This document shows, in pieces, positions 13,119-21,365 of a stretch of 22,488 nt of DNA; the first letter of the stretch is position 1; every line of letters starts with the position of its first letter. Source of the DNA: CAZXCQ01 sp964639275 (GTDB lineage: Bacteria; Desulfobacterota; DSM-4660; Desulfatiglandales; Desulfatiglandaceae); the NCBI GenBank assembly GCA_964639275.1, contig CAZXCQ010000079.1, forward strand, positions 1-22,488, given 5' to 3'. Below the pieces are notes generated by a model. The model made no database searches, had not been told where the DNA came from, and saw only the letters and a program-made list of their open reading frames with translations. The position numbers and the translations under genes were made by a program.

Positions 13119-13675
13119 TGCTCCTCAAGACGCCAAGCCCTGTGTCCCTTCCTTTTTCTGCGCCATATCTTTATGCGCCTGAAAATGTGCAAGAAAAGGA
13201 AATAGGAAGGAGGTGCTGCAACCACACCCATGAGCAATCCCCCCAGGAGAAAGGTTGCGGCAAAGATCCCGCCCGCCCCCAGGATTTCCTTCAGGATCAC
13301 CATCGATTCCTCGCCTGACCGGATGGCCCCCATGACGGATGAGAATGTGGCACCTTTTCCTGGCCTCCCCAATATCAAGGCCCCCAATTTGTAGCTATAA
13401 TAATAAAGGAAATACCAGTTCAATGGATTGCTGACCCAGGTACCCAAGGCAGCGGTAATCTTGCTGCCTTTGAAAAGCATTGCCAGGGCCAGGGCCGCGG
13501 CCGTTTGAAATGGCAGTATGGGCATCAATCCAGAAAGTATCCCAAATGCCATCCCGAGGGCCAGTTCGTGCGGCTCACCCCGCAGGCGAATAAACCTGAG
13601 GTAGTAGTATCTGATTTGTCTTTGGAGTTTCAAAGATGAGCGTCTCAGTAATCTAAAATGCCGCCAGGTCCTCAA
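13115..13675 (-). CDS. DUF2062 membrane protein
   Basis: A 186-residue integral membrane protein of the DUF2062 family. A basic, aromatic N-terminus is followed by EPHELALGMAFGILSGLMPI (34-53), the PFQTAAALALAMLF helix and the family hallmark WVSNPLNWYFLYYYSYKLG (80-98), then two more hydrophobic segments around 130-163 and a basic tail. Function is unknown; family members often sit near lipid or glycosyltransferase genes. The start is uncertain: the TTG at 13675 gives a 23-bp overlap with tsaD, and another TTG at 13633 would remove it. It overlaps rsmA by 4 bp at its end. Confidence 0.88.
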   Translation of the reverse strand: MRTWRHFRLLRRSSLKLQRQIRYYYLRFIRLRGEPHELALGMAFGILSGLMPILPFQTAAALALAMLFKGSKITAALGTWVSNPLNWYFLYYYSYKLGALILGRPGKGATFSSVMGAIRSGEESMVILKEILGAGGIFAATFLLGGLLMGVVAAPPSYFLFLHIFRRIKIWRRKRKGHRAWRLEEQ

Positions 13676-14681
13676 TGGGAAATTTGGATCTCACATCTAT
13701 GGACATCTCGGCCCTCTCACCCGATGAGAGCCGGTGATAGCCTGCCACGGCTACCATGGCCCCGTTGTCGGTGCAGTATGCAGGCCGCGGATAGTAGATC
13801 TCGGCACCCTCCGCAGATCCAGCCTCAAGCAACCTGGCCCGAAGCCTCTTATTGCAGGCAACTCCGCCTGCCACCACGACCGATCTGACGCCGGCCTTTG
13901 CCCTGGCCATCATGACTTTTTGGACCAGCACATCGACAACTGCCTCTTGGAAGGATGCCGCTATGTCGGAGATGGTCACATCATTGTCCCCCACCCGATT
14001 ATTCTGCCACCGCCTAATATACAGTGCGACAGCGGTCTTGAGACCGCTAAAGCTAAAGTCAAGGGATTGGTTTGAGAGGTATGCCCGGGGGAAATTGATT
14101 CTCTCTTTGAGCCCATCATGGGAGGCGTTCTCGATGGCGACCCCTCCGGGATAGCCGAGTCCGAGGATCTTCGATACCTTGTCAAAGGCCTCTCCGGCAG
14201 CATCGTCAAGGGTCTGTCCCATCTGGGTATACCGGCCGTACCCTTCCACGTGGTATAAAGAGGTATGCCCTCCTGAGACGGTCAAGGCTACAAAAGGAAA
14301 GAGGGGGGCGTCTTCTTCCAGGAAGATGGAGAGGATGTGGCCTTCCAGGTGGTTAATGGCCGCCATTGGAATGTCATTCACACAGGTGAGGCCCTTGGCA
14401 TAGTAAAGCCCAACCAAAAGGGAACCCACCAGCCCCGGTCCCACGGTTACTGCGACGCCGTCCAGGTCCTCCATCTGGACTCTGGCCTGGCGCAGTGACT
14501 CCTGGACTACCGGCATGATATTCCTCAGGTGTTCCCTGGAGGCAAGCTCAGGGACAACCCCCCCATGGGGGTGATGGAGTCTGACCTGGGAATGGACCAG
14601 ATTTGAAAGGACATGACGTCCATCCTCCACCACTCCTGCAGAGGTATCATCGCACGATGTGTCAATACCCAAAATGATCAT
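13653..14681 (-). CDS. tsaD: tRNA N6-threonylcarbamoyladenosine synthase subunit TsaD
   Basis: A 342-residue Kae1/Gcp ASKHA-fold protein that transfers threonylcarbamoyl to A37 of ANN-decoding tRNAs. It shows LGIDTSCDDTSAG (4-16), the metal-binding HLEGH (111-115), VSGGHTSLY (135-143), FSGLKTAV (about 210-217) and VAGGVACNKRLR. Its partner TsaE is encoded about 2 kb upstream on the same strand, in the block separated from this one by a repeat. The ATG lies 30 bp after repeat copy C, which thus forms part of its leader; only a weak GGG-type ribosome binding site is visible. Confidence 0.96.
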   Translation of the reverse strand: MIILGIDTSCDDTSAGVVEDGRHVLSNLVHSQVRLHHPHGGVVPELASREHLRNIMPVVQESLRQARVQMEDLDGVAVTVGPGLVGSLLVGLYYAKGLTCVNDIPMAAINHLEGHILSIFLEEDAPLFPFVALTVSGGHTSLYHVEGYGRYTQMGQTLDDAAGEAFDKVSKILGLGYPGGVAIENASHDGLKERINFPRAYLSNQSLDFSFSGLKTAVALYIRRWQNNRVGDNDVTISDIAASFQEAVVDVLVQKVMMARAKAGVRSVVVAGGVACNKRLRARLLEAGSAEGAEIYYPRPAYCTDNGAMVAVAGYHRLSSGERAEMSIDVRSKFPIEDLAAF

Positions 14682-14710
14682 CGAATACCCAACATTTCTT
14701 GCTGACGCAA

Positions 14711-14800
14711 CACGTTAGCCCTTGGAAACCAGGGCAATGCGGATCCCGAAGCCCCATTCCCCAGTCCAAGTGCCGGTTTTGAAAAGAGCTGGCTTGGTAC
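14711..14800 (-). repeat. Dispersed stem-loop repeat, copy C
   Basis: On the minus strand this region aligns along nearly its whole length with copy A at 4031-4123: GTACCAAGCCAGCTCTTTTC, CAAAACCGG, then the hairpin GGGGAATGGGGCTTCGGG followed by ATCCGCATTGCCC and TTTCCAAGGGCTAA. It is the most diverged of the three copies; one stem pair has become G opposite G. It sits between the ComEA-like gene and tsaD. The rest of this gap (14801-14958) contains a GATC-rich stretch near 14830-14870 and no gene. Confidence 0.65.
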
Positions 14801-14958
14801 TTCCCGGCCAGGCATAAATCGATTCTTTGATCGGTGCTATGATGGGCCAGGATCGATCCGGATCGGATCACGGAAGTTCAAGGGGGGAATACCATCCCCT
14901 TATCAGGCCTTTGAAGAGAATAGAGTGACAAGAAACAGGCCCTCTTTCTTCCAGCACA

Positions 14959-15516
14959 CTATAACACCAGATAAGGTCTTATCTTGTCATATAGGGAAGG
15001 GCCGATTCCCTGAACTGACAGGATCTCCTCCAGCCTCTGAAACCTGCCCCTCCTGGCCCTCTCCCGGACAATTTCCCTTGCGATTTTGGGACCGATTCCC
15101 GGGACTGCGGTCAACTCCTCTACGGTTTCACGGTTCAGCGAGATAGGCAGACCCAGGGTGATTTTATGGAAGGCTGACATTTCAGACTCTAAGATCTCGA
15201 TCTCCCTTTGCCCGGTCAGGACATCGACCCTTTTGCCGGAATATAGGAAAACATCTTTGAGCTGTAGTTTTGTCTCGCCCCCCAGACTCGGTCCCCCGGC
15301 CTTTGATATCAGCTCGGTCAGGTGGGGGGGTTGGTAGAAGCTGTAAATACCAGGTTGTTTTATGTCTCCGGAGATTTGAATAAATATCCCTTTTTGGACA
15401 ACATCCAGACGATGTCCTGCCAGGTTGAAGCCGCCCTTTAGCAGATTCATCAGCAAGATAAGGAGCAGGAAAAGTAGCCCCCCTGTTGTAACGTCATTGA
15501 TCCTTCTTTTCCTCAC
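14959..15516 (-). CDS. ComEA-like SLBB / helix-hairpin-helix DNA-binding protein
   Basis: A 185-residue membrane-anchored protein from a GTG at 15516. A basic start (RKRRIND) leads into one membrane helix (about 11-25), then an SLBB-like beta-grasp domain (IQISGDIKQPGIYSF to about residue 107). The C-terminus is a ComEA-type double helix-hairpin-helix with VPGIGPKIAREIVRERARRG and ILSVQGIGPSLYDKIRPYL. ComEA binds incoming DNA outside the membrane during natural transformation. An in-frame TTG at 15555 would lengthen it, but the GTG gives a better anchor. It overlaps the end of lysC by 23 bp and closes the phoH-to-lysC block. Whether it serves uptake or another DNA role is not decided by context. 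Confidence 0.85.
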   Translation of the reverse strand: MRKRRINDVTTGGLLFLLLILLMNLLKGGFNLAGHRLDVVQKGIFIQISGDIKQPGIYSFYQPPHLTELISKAGGPSLGGETKLQLKDVFLYSGKRVDVLTGQREIEILESEMSAFHKITLGLPISLNRETVEELTAVPGIGPKIAREIVRERARRGRFQRLEEILSVQGIGPSLYDKIRPYLVL

Positions 15517-16726
15517 GGTCCAACCCAAATGCCTCGTGGAGTACCCGGACGGCAAGCTCTGTATACTTTTCCTCTATTACGCATGATATCTTTATTTCAG
15601 AGGTGCTTATCATCATGATGTTTATGTTTTCTCGGCCCAGTGTTGCAAACATCTTCTTGGCAACGCCTGCATGGCTTCGCATGCCTACCCCAATAATGGA
15701 GACCTTGGCAATGTCCTCGTCACCGAGGACCTTTTCTGCCCCGATCTTTTTTGCCACCCCGCCAACGAGTTTCATTGTGTTGTAGAATTCGGGCTTGGGG
15801 ACTGTGAATGTCAGGTCAGTCAGCCCGTCTTCACTGGTATTCTGTACGATCATGTCAACGACAATGCCCGCTTTGAAGATGGGGTCAAATATCTGTGAGG
15901 CAATTCCGGGGCGATCGGGTACCTTTCTGATGGTGATCCTTGCCTCATTCTTATTATAGGCCACCCCGGACACCGATACCTTTTCCATATCCTTTGTCTC
16001 AGCAATCACCATGGTACCCCTTTCATTGGTAAAGGTTGATCTTACATGGATCGGTACGTCAAATTTTTTTGCAAACTCGACCGAGCGGATCTCCAGGACC
16101 TTGGCCCCCAGACTGGCCATTTCAAGCATTTCATCATAGGAGATGACATCCATCTTTCTGGCCTTTGGGCAGATATTCGGGTCGGTCGTATAGACGCCGT
16201 CCACGTCTGTATAGATTTCACATACATCGGCCCGCAGGGTCGCGGCGAGGGCAACAGCCGTTGTATCAGACCCACCCCTTCCCAGGGTGGTGATATTTCC
16301 GCGATCGTCAAGCCCTTGAAAGCCGGCCACAGCCACGATCCTGTTCCTGTCCAGCTCCTTTCTGATTCGTTCGGTTTCTATCTCATGAATCCGGGCCTTT
16401 CCATACAGATGATCTGTGTGGATGGCCACCTGGAAGCCCAGCAAGGAGCGAGCCCTATGCCCCATGGACCTCACAGCAATGGCAAAGAGGGCGACGCTCA
16501 CCTGCTCTCCCGTGGACATCAGGACATCGAGCTCCCGGGGATCCGGATCGGGCACGATCTCCCCTGCGAGTTTGATCAGCGCATCGGTCTGGCCGGCCAT
16601 GGCCGAGAGGACAACCACCATCTGATTGCCCTGCCGATGGTTTTCGACGACCCTTGCCGCAACCGACTTTATCTTCTCAATGTTGCCGACAGAGGTGCCC
16701 CCATACTTTTGGACAATGAGTGCCAT
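15494..16726 (-). CDS. lysC: Aspartate kinase
   Basis: A 410-residue enzyme catalysing the first step of lysine, threonine and methionine synthesis. It starts with LIVQKYGGTSVG (3-14), has the kinase motifs VVVLSAMAGQTD and TTLGRGGSDTTAVALAA, and ends in two ACT domains (VSGVAYNKNEARITIRKVP and KVSIIGVGMRSHAGVA), the usual site of feedback inhibition by lysine and/or threonine. The ATG at 16726 with GAGG upstream is chosen over a TTG four codons earlier. It follows tsaE by 8 bp and overlaps the ComEA-like gene. Confidence 0.96.
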   Translation of the reverse strand: MALIVQKYGGTSVGNIEKIKSVAARVVENHRQGNQMVVVLSAMAGQTDALIKLAGEIVPDPDPRELDVLMSTGEQVSVALFAIAVRSMGHRARSLLGFQVAIHTDHLYGKARIHEIETERIRKELDRNRIVAVAGFQGLDDRGNITTLGRGGSDTTAVALAATLRADVCEIYTDVDGVYTTDPNICPKARKMDVISYDEMLEMASLGAKVLEIRSVEFAKKFDVPIHVRSTFTNERGTMVIAETKDMEKVSVSGVAYNKNEARITIRKVPDRPGIASQIFDPIFKAGIVVDMIVQNTSEDGLTDLTFTVPKPEFYNTMKLVGGVAKKIGAEKVLGDEDIAKVSIIGVGMRSHAGVAKKMFATLGRENINIMMISTSEIKISCVIEEKYTELAVRVLHEAFGLDREEKKDQ

Positions 16727-16734
16727 ACGTGACC

Positions 16735-17217
16735 TCAACCGGATTGTGTTTCAAGGCCTTTCAAGATTTCTATGGCCCTGGGATGATCACCCGAAAAGGT
16801 GATGACGCGTGTTTGATCACCAACAATCTCAAACCGGACCTCTAAGCGCCACTCTGGCAGGATGCCGGGCCAGCGATCGGCCCATTCCATGACCACAACG
16901 CCGTCCTTATAGAGATACTCATCAAGACCTGCAGAAAAAAAATCAGAGACCTCTTCCAATCGATAAAGGTCCATGTGAAAGAGTAAACACCGGCCCCGAT
17001 ATTCATTGACCAGGGCAAAGGAAGGGCTGGTTATGACAGACGCCTCAGGTACCGCAAGACCCGTGGCAAGGCCCTTTGTAAACCATGTTTTCCCGCCTCC
17101 CAGTCCCCCTGACATGGCAATCACATCCCCTTCCCTGAGGAGATGACCTAGCTCTCGGCCCAGATTGATCGTCTCTTGATCGGACGAGGTCTGGTATCTA
17201 AGGCGTTTGGCCTTCAA
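16735..17217 (-). CDS. tsaE: tRNA threonylcarbamoyladenosine biosynthesis ATPase TsaE
   Basis: A 160-residue P-loop ATPase that drives the t6A-forming complex with TsaD and TsaB. It has the Walker A SGGLGGGKT (36-44), ITSPSFALVNEY (62-73), the HMDLYRL motif (81-87) and VVMEWADR (108-115). The start is a TTG immediately after the acpS stop; GGAG lies ten bases upstream. It is in the phoH-ybeY-pdxJ-acpS run, a common neighbourhood. Confidence 0.93.
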   Translation of the reverse strand: MKAKRLRYQTSSDQETINLGRELGHLLREGDVIAMSGGLGGGKTWFTKGLATGLAVPEASVITSPSFALVNEYRGRCLLFHMDLYRLEEVSDFFSAGLDEYLYKDGVVVMEWADRWPGILPEWRLEVRFEIVGDQTRVITFSGDHPRAIEILKGLETQSG

Positions 17218-17218
17218 G

Positions 17219-17599
17219 TTATGAGGTCTCCAGCACCACCGTTGCCACCCCGTAGTCCCCCTCGTCAGAGAGGCTCAAATGGATAGCAGTTATCCCCTTC
17301 CTGCCCAGGATTTCGAGAGACCTCCCATGGATCCTCAGGTCAGGTTTTCCGCTTGGATGATTAAAGACCTCCACTTCGTTCCATTTGATACCCTTCTTCA
17401 TCCCCAGGCCCATGGCCTTTGAAAAGGCCTCTTTGGCCGCAAAGCGAAGGGCGAAGGCAGAACCAGGAGACGCCCTTTGATAACAGAAATGGGCCTCAGA
17501 AGCGGTAAATACACGACCCACAAACCTCTCTCCCCATCTACTGATCACCCTTTCAATCCTGCGGATGCTGACCAGGTCTACGCCAATTCCGTAAATCAT
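17219..17599 (-). CDS. acpS: Holo-[acyl-carrier-protein] synthase
   Basis: A 126-residue phosphopantetheinyl transferase that moves 4'-phosphopantetheine from CoA to apo-ACP. The family signatures are IGVDLVSIRRIE (5-16, with Mg-binding D8) and FAAKEAFSKAMG (53-64, with E57 and K56), followed by the NHPSGKPDL segment. The ATG lies one base after the pdxJ stop (TGAgATG), so translational coupling is likely. The pdxJ-acpS order is widespread in bacteria. Confidence 0.96.
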   Translation of the reverse strand: MIYGIGVDLVSIRRIERVISRWGERFVGRVFTASEAHFCYQRASPGSAFALRFAAKEAFSKAMGLGMKKGIKWNEVEVFNHPSGKPDLRIHGRSLEILGRKGITAIHLSLSDEGDYGVATVVLETS

Positions 17600-17600
17600 C

Positions 17601-18320
17601 TCAGAAGCAGTTGACCAATGCGATCATTTCTCTGACAGCCCTCTCAAGCCCCACCAGGACTGCCCTCGCCACGATGCTATGCCCGATACTGTATTCCTCG
17701 ATCTGGGGGAGGGCCGCAAACCGCTTGATATTTGAATAATTGAGGCCGTGTCCGGCGCTGATCCCCAGGTCCAACGCGGAGGCCGATTCGACAGCCTCCG
17801 TAACCCTTCCAAACCGCTCAATGGCCTCCGATTCTGACCGGGCCCCGGCATAATGGCCTGTGTGAATCTCCACGATATCTCCGCCACACTGCGCAGCCGC
17901 CAGGACCTGTCCGGGATCGGGGTCGACAAAGAAACTCACCAGGATGCCGCCACCCTTTAGACGCTCGACAACTCCTTTGTAGTAATCAGACCGGGCCTTT
18001 ACATTGAGGCCACCTTCTGTGGTGAGTTCTTCCCTTCTTTCGGGAACCAGGGTAACCACATCCGGCATGACCGTGAGGGCAATTTCCACCATTTCATCAA
18101 CAGCGGCCATCTCCATATTGAGTTTTGTCTTGACGGTCTCACGCAAGAGCCTGAGGTCCCTGTCATTAATGTGCCGTCGGTCTTCCCTGAGGTGACAGAT
18201 GATCCCATCCGCACCCGCCAGTTCTGCCAGACCGGCAGCCAAGACGGGGTCGGGGATCTCGATCCCTCTGGCCTCTCGAACAGTTGCCACATGGTCCACG
18301 TTCACGGCCAAGCGTGCCAT
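17601..18320 (-). CDS. pdxJ: Pyridoxine 5'-phosphate synthase
   Basis: A 239-residue TIM-barrel enzyme of the DXP-dependent vitamin B6 pathway, condensing 3-amino-2-oxopropyl phosphate with deoxyxylulose 5-phosphate. It shows LAVNVDHVATVREARG (4-19), HLREDRRHIND (43-53), VTLVPERREELTTEGGL, EIHTGHYA and GISAGHGLNY, all characteristic of PdxJ. It starts with ATG three bases after the ybeY stop, with AGGAGG-type purines (GGAGGC) upstream inside ybeY. Confidence 0.97.
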   Translation of the reverse strand: MARLAVNVDHVATVREARGIEIPDPVLAAGLAELAGADGIICHLREDRRHINDRDLRLLRETVKTKLNMEMAAVDEMVEIALTVMPDVVTLVPERREELTTEGGLNVKARSDYYKGVVERLKGGGILVSFFVDPDPGQVLAAAQCGGDIVEIHTGHYAGARSESEAIERFGRVTEAVESASALDLGISAGHGLNYSNIKRFAALPQIEEYSIGHSIVARAVLVGLERAVREMIALVNCF

Positions 18321-18323
18321 AGG

Positions 18324-18764
18324 TCAAGCCTCCTTAAGTAATGAGATCAGGCGTTTTTCCTCTTTTTCCATCCGTCTTTTTCCATCCCTTGATCTTTCAT
18401 GGTCATAACCCATCAAGTGTAAGACGCCATGGATCAGCAGGCGATCGACCATGACCTCCAGTTCTTCCCCAAACTCTCTTGATTCCCTCAGGGCGGTGTC
18501 TACCGAGATGACAACATCCCCCAGCATGGGGGAATCGATTCCGGGGGGTGGTCCCCCGGCCATGGGAAAGGCCAACACATTGGTAGGTCCATTTTTCCCG
18601 AGGTAGTGGCGGTTTAGGTGCGAAATATGATTATCGTCTGTGAAAAGAACGCTCAGTTCCTTATTAGGACAGGCCAAGCCTTCTAAGACTATCCCCAGCT
18701 TCTGCCTTATCTTCCCGCCTTCCAGGCCCGGAATCTTCCGCTGAAACTTGATCTGTACTTCCAT
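18324..18764 (-). CDS. ybeY: Endoribonuclease YbeY (rRNA maturation factor)
   Basis: A 146-residue zinc metallo-endoribonuclease acting in 16S rRNA 3' processing and ribosome quality control. The defining HGVLHLMGYDH (112-122) gives three zinc-binding histidines, and TNVLAFPM (61-68) and LGDVVISVD (81-89) are typical of the family. The ATG has GGGG upstream. It overlaps the preceding 7TM-HD gene by 101 bp in another frame, which is unusually long; the N-terminal residues in the overlap (MEVQIKFQRKIPGL) look like genuine YbeY. Confidence 0.95.
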   Translation of the reverse strand: MEVQIKFQRKIPGLEGGKIRQKLGIVLEGLACPNKELSVLFTDDNHISHLNRHYLGKNGPTNVLAFPMAGGPPPGIDSPMLGDVVISVDTALRESREFGEELEVMVDRLLIHGVLHLMGYDHERSRDGKRRMEKEEKRLISLLKEA

Positions 18765-21192
18765 TTTCCCCTTTTTTCCTCGGCTTGCCCTTTATACGCC
18801 TGGCACTCTCATGGTGCAACGAGGAGACTGTCTTTGACACGGGCTCGGGATAGTCCACCCGGTGATGGAAGATACCACTCAATGTCTTGTAGAAGCTCTT
18901 TGCGATCTCATGGAGATCCTTTAGGGTCAGCTCACATTCATCAAGCTGTCCGTCGGAGAAGACCTTGTTGATGATTTTTTGCACCATCCCCTGGATGCGT
19001 GCGGCGTTTGGGTCTACAAGTGTCCTGGAGGCCGCCTCCACGACGTCGGCCAGCATGACGAGCCCCGCCTCCTTGGTCTGGGGCCTAGGGCCGGGATACC
19101 GGAAATCCTCATCCTTGATCTGGGGTGATTTCCCCTCCCTCTTCTCCGCCTGCTCCTTGGCCTTCTCATAAAAATAGCTTATCAGGCTCGTCCCGTGATG
19201 TTGTTTGATGATATCGATGATCTCTCTGCCCAGTTTGTGCGCCTTGGCCAGTTCTACGCCGTCCTTGACATGGGATATGAGGATCAGGCTGCTCATGGAA
19301 GGTGCGAGCTTTTCATGCCGGTTCTCCCGATCCGCCTGATTCTCAATAAAGTAAAGGGGCTTTGTCATCTTTCCGATGTCATGGTAGTAGGCAGCAACCC
19401 TTGTCAAAAGAGGGTTGGCGCTGATGGCCTTTGCCGATGCCTCCACCATGTTGCTGACAATAACGCTGTGGTGATAGGTCCCCGGTGCCTGGACCATGAG
19501 GTCGCGTAAAAGCGGTTGGTCCAGATTGCCCAGTTCAAGGAGTTTGATGTCAGTTGTATATCCAAAAGCCATTTCGATCAGTGGGAGCATCCCGGTGGCA
19601 AGAATCCCGGCCAAGACCCCCCCTGTAAAGGCAGATGCGGAGGCGATCAGTGCCCCCACGGTAAGAAAGGAGGCATTCAATGCCTCTATGGAAAGCGCCA
19701 GGACAATATTGCATACGGCGACCTTGAGGCCGGTCCTGATAAAGATGCTTCTTTCCCGGCAGTTCTTCACACCATAGGCCCCCACCAGAGAGCCAAGAAA
19801 GAAATAGATAAAGTATTCGACCCGCCCCCCCAAGACGAGGGAGGCCAGGACAGAGACGATGAGGCAGAAGCTTGTGGCCACTCCCGTTCCATTGAAAACG
19901 GAGACCAGCATTGCACCGCTGGCCACTGGAATGGCAAACAGCAAGACCCTCGGCGAAAAGAGGTGAAACCCCCTGGCGACTTCATAGGCAATCAGATTGA
20001 TGGCAATCACGACCAAAATGATGGCCAGCAGTGTCAGTGCGTAAAACAGGAGGTCTTTGACCTCGGCCTTGGCAGATCGATTGTTCAACAGGCCTACCAG
20101 ATACATGGCCGAGAGGAGAAACCCGATTAGGACAGCCATGCCAGGGGCCTGGCCCAACATCTCCTTCTGCTTGAGAGATTTGTAGTGCTCTGAGAGCCTG
20201 AGCAGATGACCGGGCGTGACCCTTTCTCCCTCCCTGATAAGCATTTCGCCCTTTTTGATCTTAAAATAAAAAGGCTTGACCGACTTTCTCGCCTGGTCTT
20301 TTCTCAGTTCGGTCTCTCTCTTGTTAAATGTAAGATTGGGCCTGATCAGAGAGGAGGCCAGTTTTAGTGAGGCCCTCGCCAGCTCTTTGGGCTTGATTGT
20401 TTCGTTCAGGGCCTTGCCTTGCTTCATCACAAAGGCCCTGGCCGTCTTGAGGTCATAGAATCGATTGAGGTCGGTTACCTTGACCTCCTTCTCGGAACGG
20501 ATGTCGTGGAGAATAATCCCCTTTCCACCCAGGGTCATCAGCATCATTTTGTCGCTGACAACACCATTATCAAAGACCTGTGTGTCTAGGCCGGCTATTG
20601 ATTGTTCCACTGATGCGGGAAAATCGCTTTTTCTAAAGGTGTTGATTAGGTGCTTGTCATGGGGGATATCCAGGATCTCAAAGAATGCGTTCTCAAGGGC
20701 GTCAATGCCGGTGGCTTGGTCTTCGGGGCGGGTTTTACCTTCCGCAGGGGGCGCTTCGGGAGTGTAGTCAGCCGATAGGGACTGGGCCAGGAATTCCCTG
20801 CCCGTCTCAAAGGCCTTTTTAATCCTCGAAACAGCGTCTGCCCCAGTTGGGTCAAAGTCATAGACGGGCGGGACTTCCTTGACCGCCTCCTCTCTGTTTT
20901 TTTCTGTCAGCCTGTTGTCTTCGACGAGAAACTCCCGGGAGGCCTTGATATCCCGATCGGCCACGTCGCCCAACTTGTACCCCTTGGGGGGGGTCAAGAT
21001 ACTGGGGAATAGGAGGATGGAGACGACTGCACTGAGCCCGAGCAGGATATACCACCGCTGTGCCTCGGTGCGGAGCCAGAGGCGAGGCAGTCCCTTGCCC
21101 TTGCTTGCCCTTCCAAGGCCATTTCTGTCTCGCTTCTTGAGTGATTTGATCCGGCTGGGTATCTTTGTCTTGTCAGATCGATTCTTTGACAT
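18664..21192 (-). CDS. 7TM-HD (7TMR-HDED/HDIG) membrane phosphohydrolase, PgpH-like
   Basis: About 842 residues from an ATG at 21192; an in-frame TTG at 21234 would add 14, and neither has a good ribosome binding site. Order: basic cytoplasmic N-terminus, one membrane helix (WYILLGLSAVVSILLFPSIL), a large extracytoplasmic 7TMR-HDED domain of about 270 residues, seven membrane helices between roughly 350 and 545, then a cytoplasmic HD domain. The HD domain has GTYHHSVIVSNMVEASAKA and YYHDIGKM, with further histidines in IIKQHHGT. The Listeria relative PgpH degrades cyclic di-AMP; the nucleotide used here is not known. It lies between phoH and ybeY, a conserved arrangement. The hydrophilic C-terminal tail of about 34 residues is encoded inside ybeY. 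Confidence 0.9.
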   Translation of the reverse strand: MSKNRSDKTKIPSRIKSLKKRDRNGLGRASKGKGLPRLWLRTEAQRWYILLGLSAVVSILLFPSILTPPKGYKLGDVADRDIKASREFLVEDNRLTEKNREEAVKEVPPVYDFDPTGADAVSRIKKAFETGREFLAQSLSADYTPEAPPAEGKTRPEDQATGIDALENAFFEILDIPHDKHLINTFRKSDFPASVEQSIAGLDTQVFDNGVVSDKMMLMTLGGKGIILHDIRSEKEVKVTDLNRFYDLKTARAFVMKQGKALNETIKPKELARASLKLASSLIRPNLTFNKRETELRKDQARKSVKPFYFKIKKGEMLIREGERVTPGHLLRLSEHYKSLKQKEMLGQAPGMAVLIGFLLSAMYLVGLLNNRSAKAEVKDLLFYALTLLAIILVVIAINLIAYEVARGFHLFSPRVLLFAIPVASGAMLVSVFNGTGVATSFCLIVSVLASLVLGGRVEYFIYFFLGSLVGAYGVKNCRERSIFIRTGLKVAVCNIVLALSIEALNASFLTVGALIASASAFTGGVLAGILATGMLPLIEMAFGYTTDIKLLELGNLDQPLLRDLMVQAPGTYHHSVIVSNMVEASAKAISANPLLTRVAAYYHDIGKMTKPLYFIENQADRENRHEKLAPSMSSLILISHVKDGVELAKAHKLGREIIDIIKQHHGTSLISYFYEKAKEQAEKREGKSPQIKDEDFRYPGPRPQTKEAGLVMLADVVEAASRTLVDPNAARIQGMVQKIINKVFSDGQLDECELTLKDLHEIAKSFYKTLSGIFHHRVDYPEPVSKTVSSLHHESARRIKGKPRKKGENGSTDQVSAEDSGPGRREDKAEAGDSLRRLGLS

Positions 21193-21365
21193 GGCGATTT
21201 CGACTTGACGATCTGCGCGGCCTGCTTTCCGCAACCCCTTTATTATGGTTTTGAAAGGGACGTCCGGGCCTGATTACTCCACCAACCCCGGCATCTGAGG
21301 GCCAGTCTTTCTCCCCCAAGTTAGAGAGAAACCCTGCTTCTTCCTATGGACATACCTCGTTATAG

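Noticed and set aside
14830..14870. Cluster of GATC sites with a CGATCCGGATCG palindrome
   Set aside because: Suggestive of an origin or methylation-sensitive site, but there are no DnaA boxes, AT-rich element or replication genes nearby; probably chance.
14662..14871. 69-codon open frame on the minus strand overlapping the tsaD start
   Set aside because: It runs through repeat copy C and into tsaD in another frame; only the repeat-derived part resembles anything.
21235..21365. Possible terminator between phoH and the 7TM-HD gene
   Set aside because: Only a short imperfect TTTCTC/GAGAAA pairing is present, with no T-run, so readthrough is more likely.
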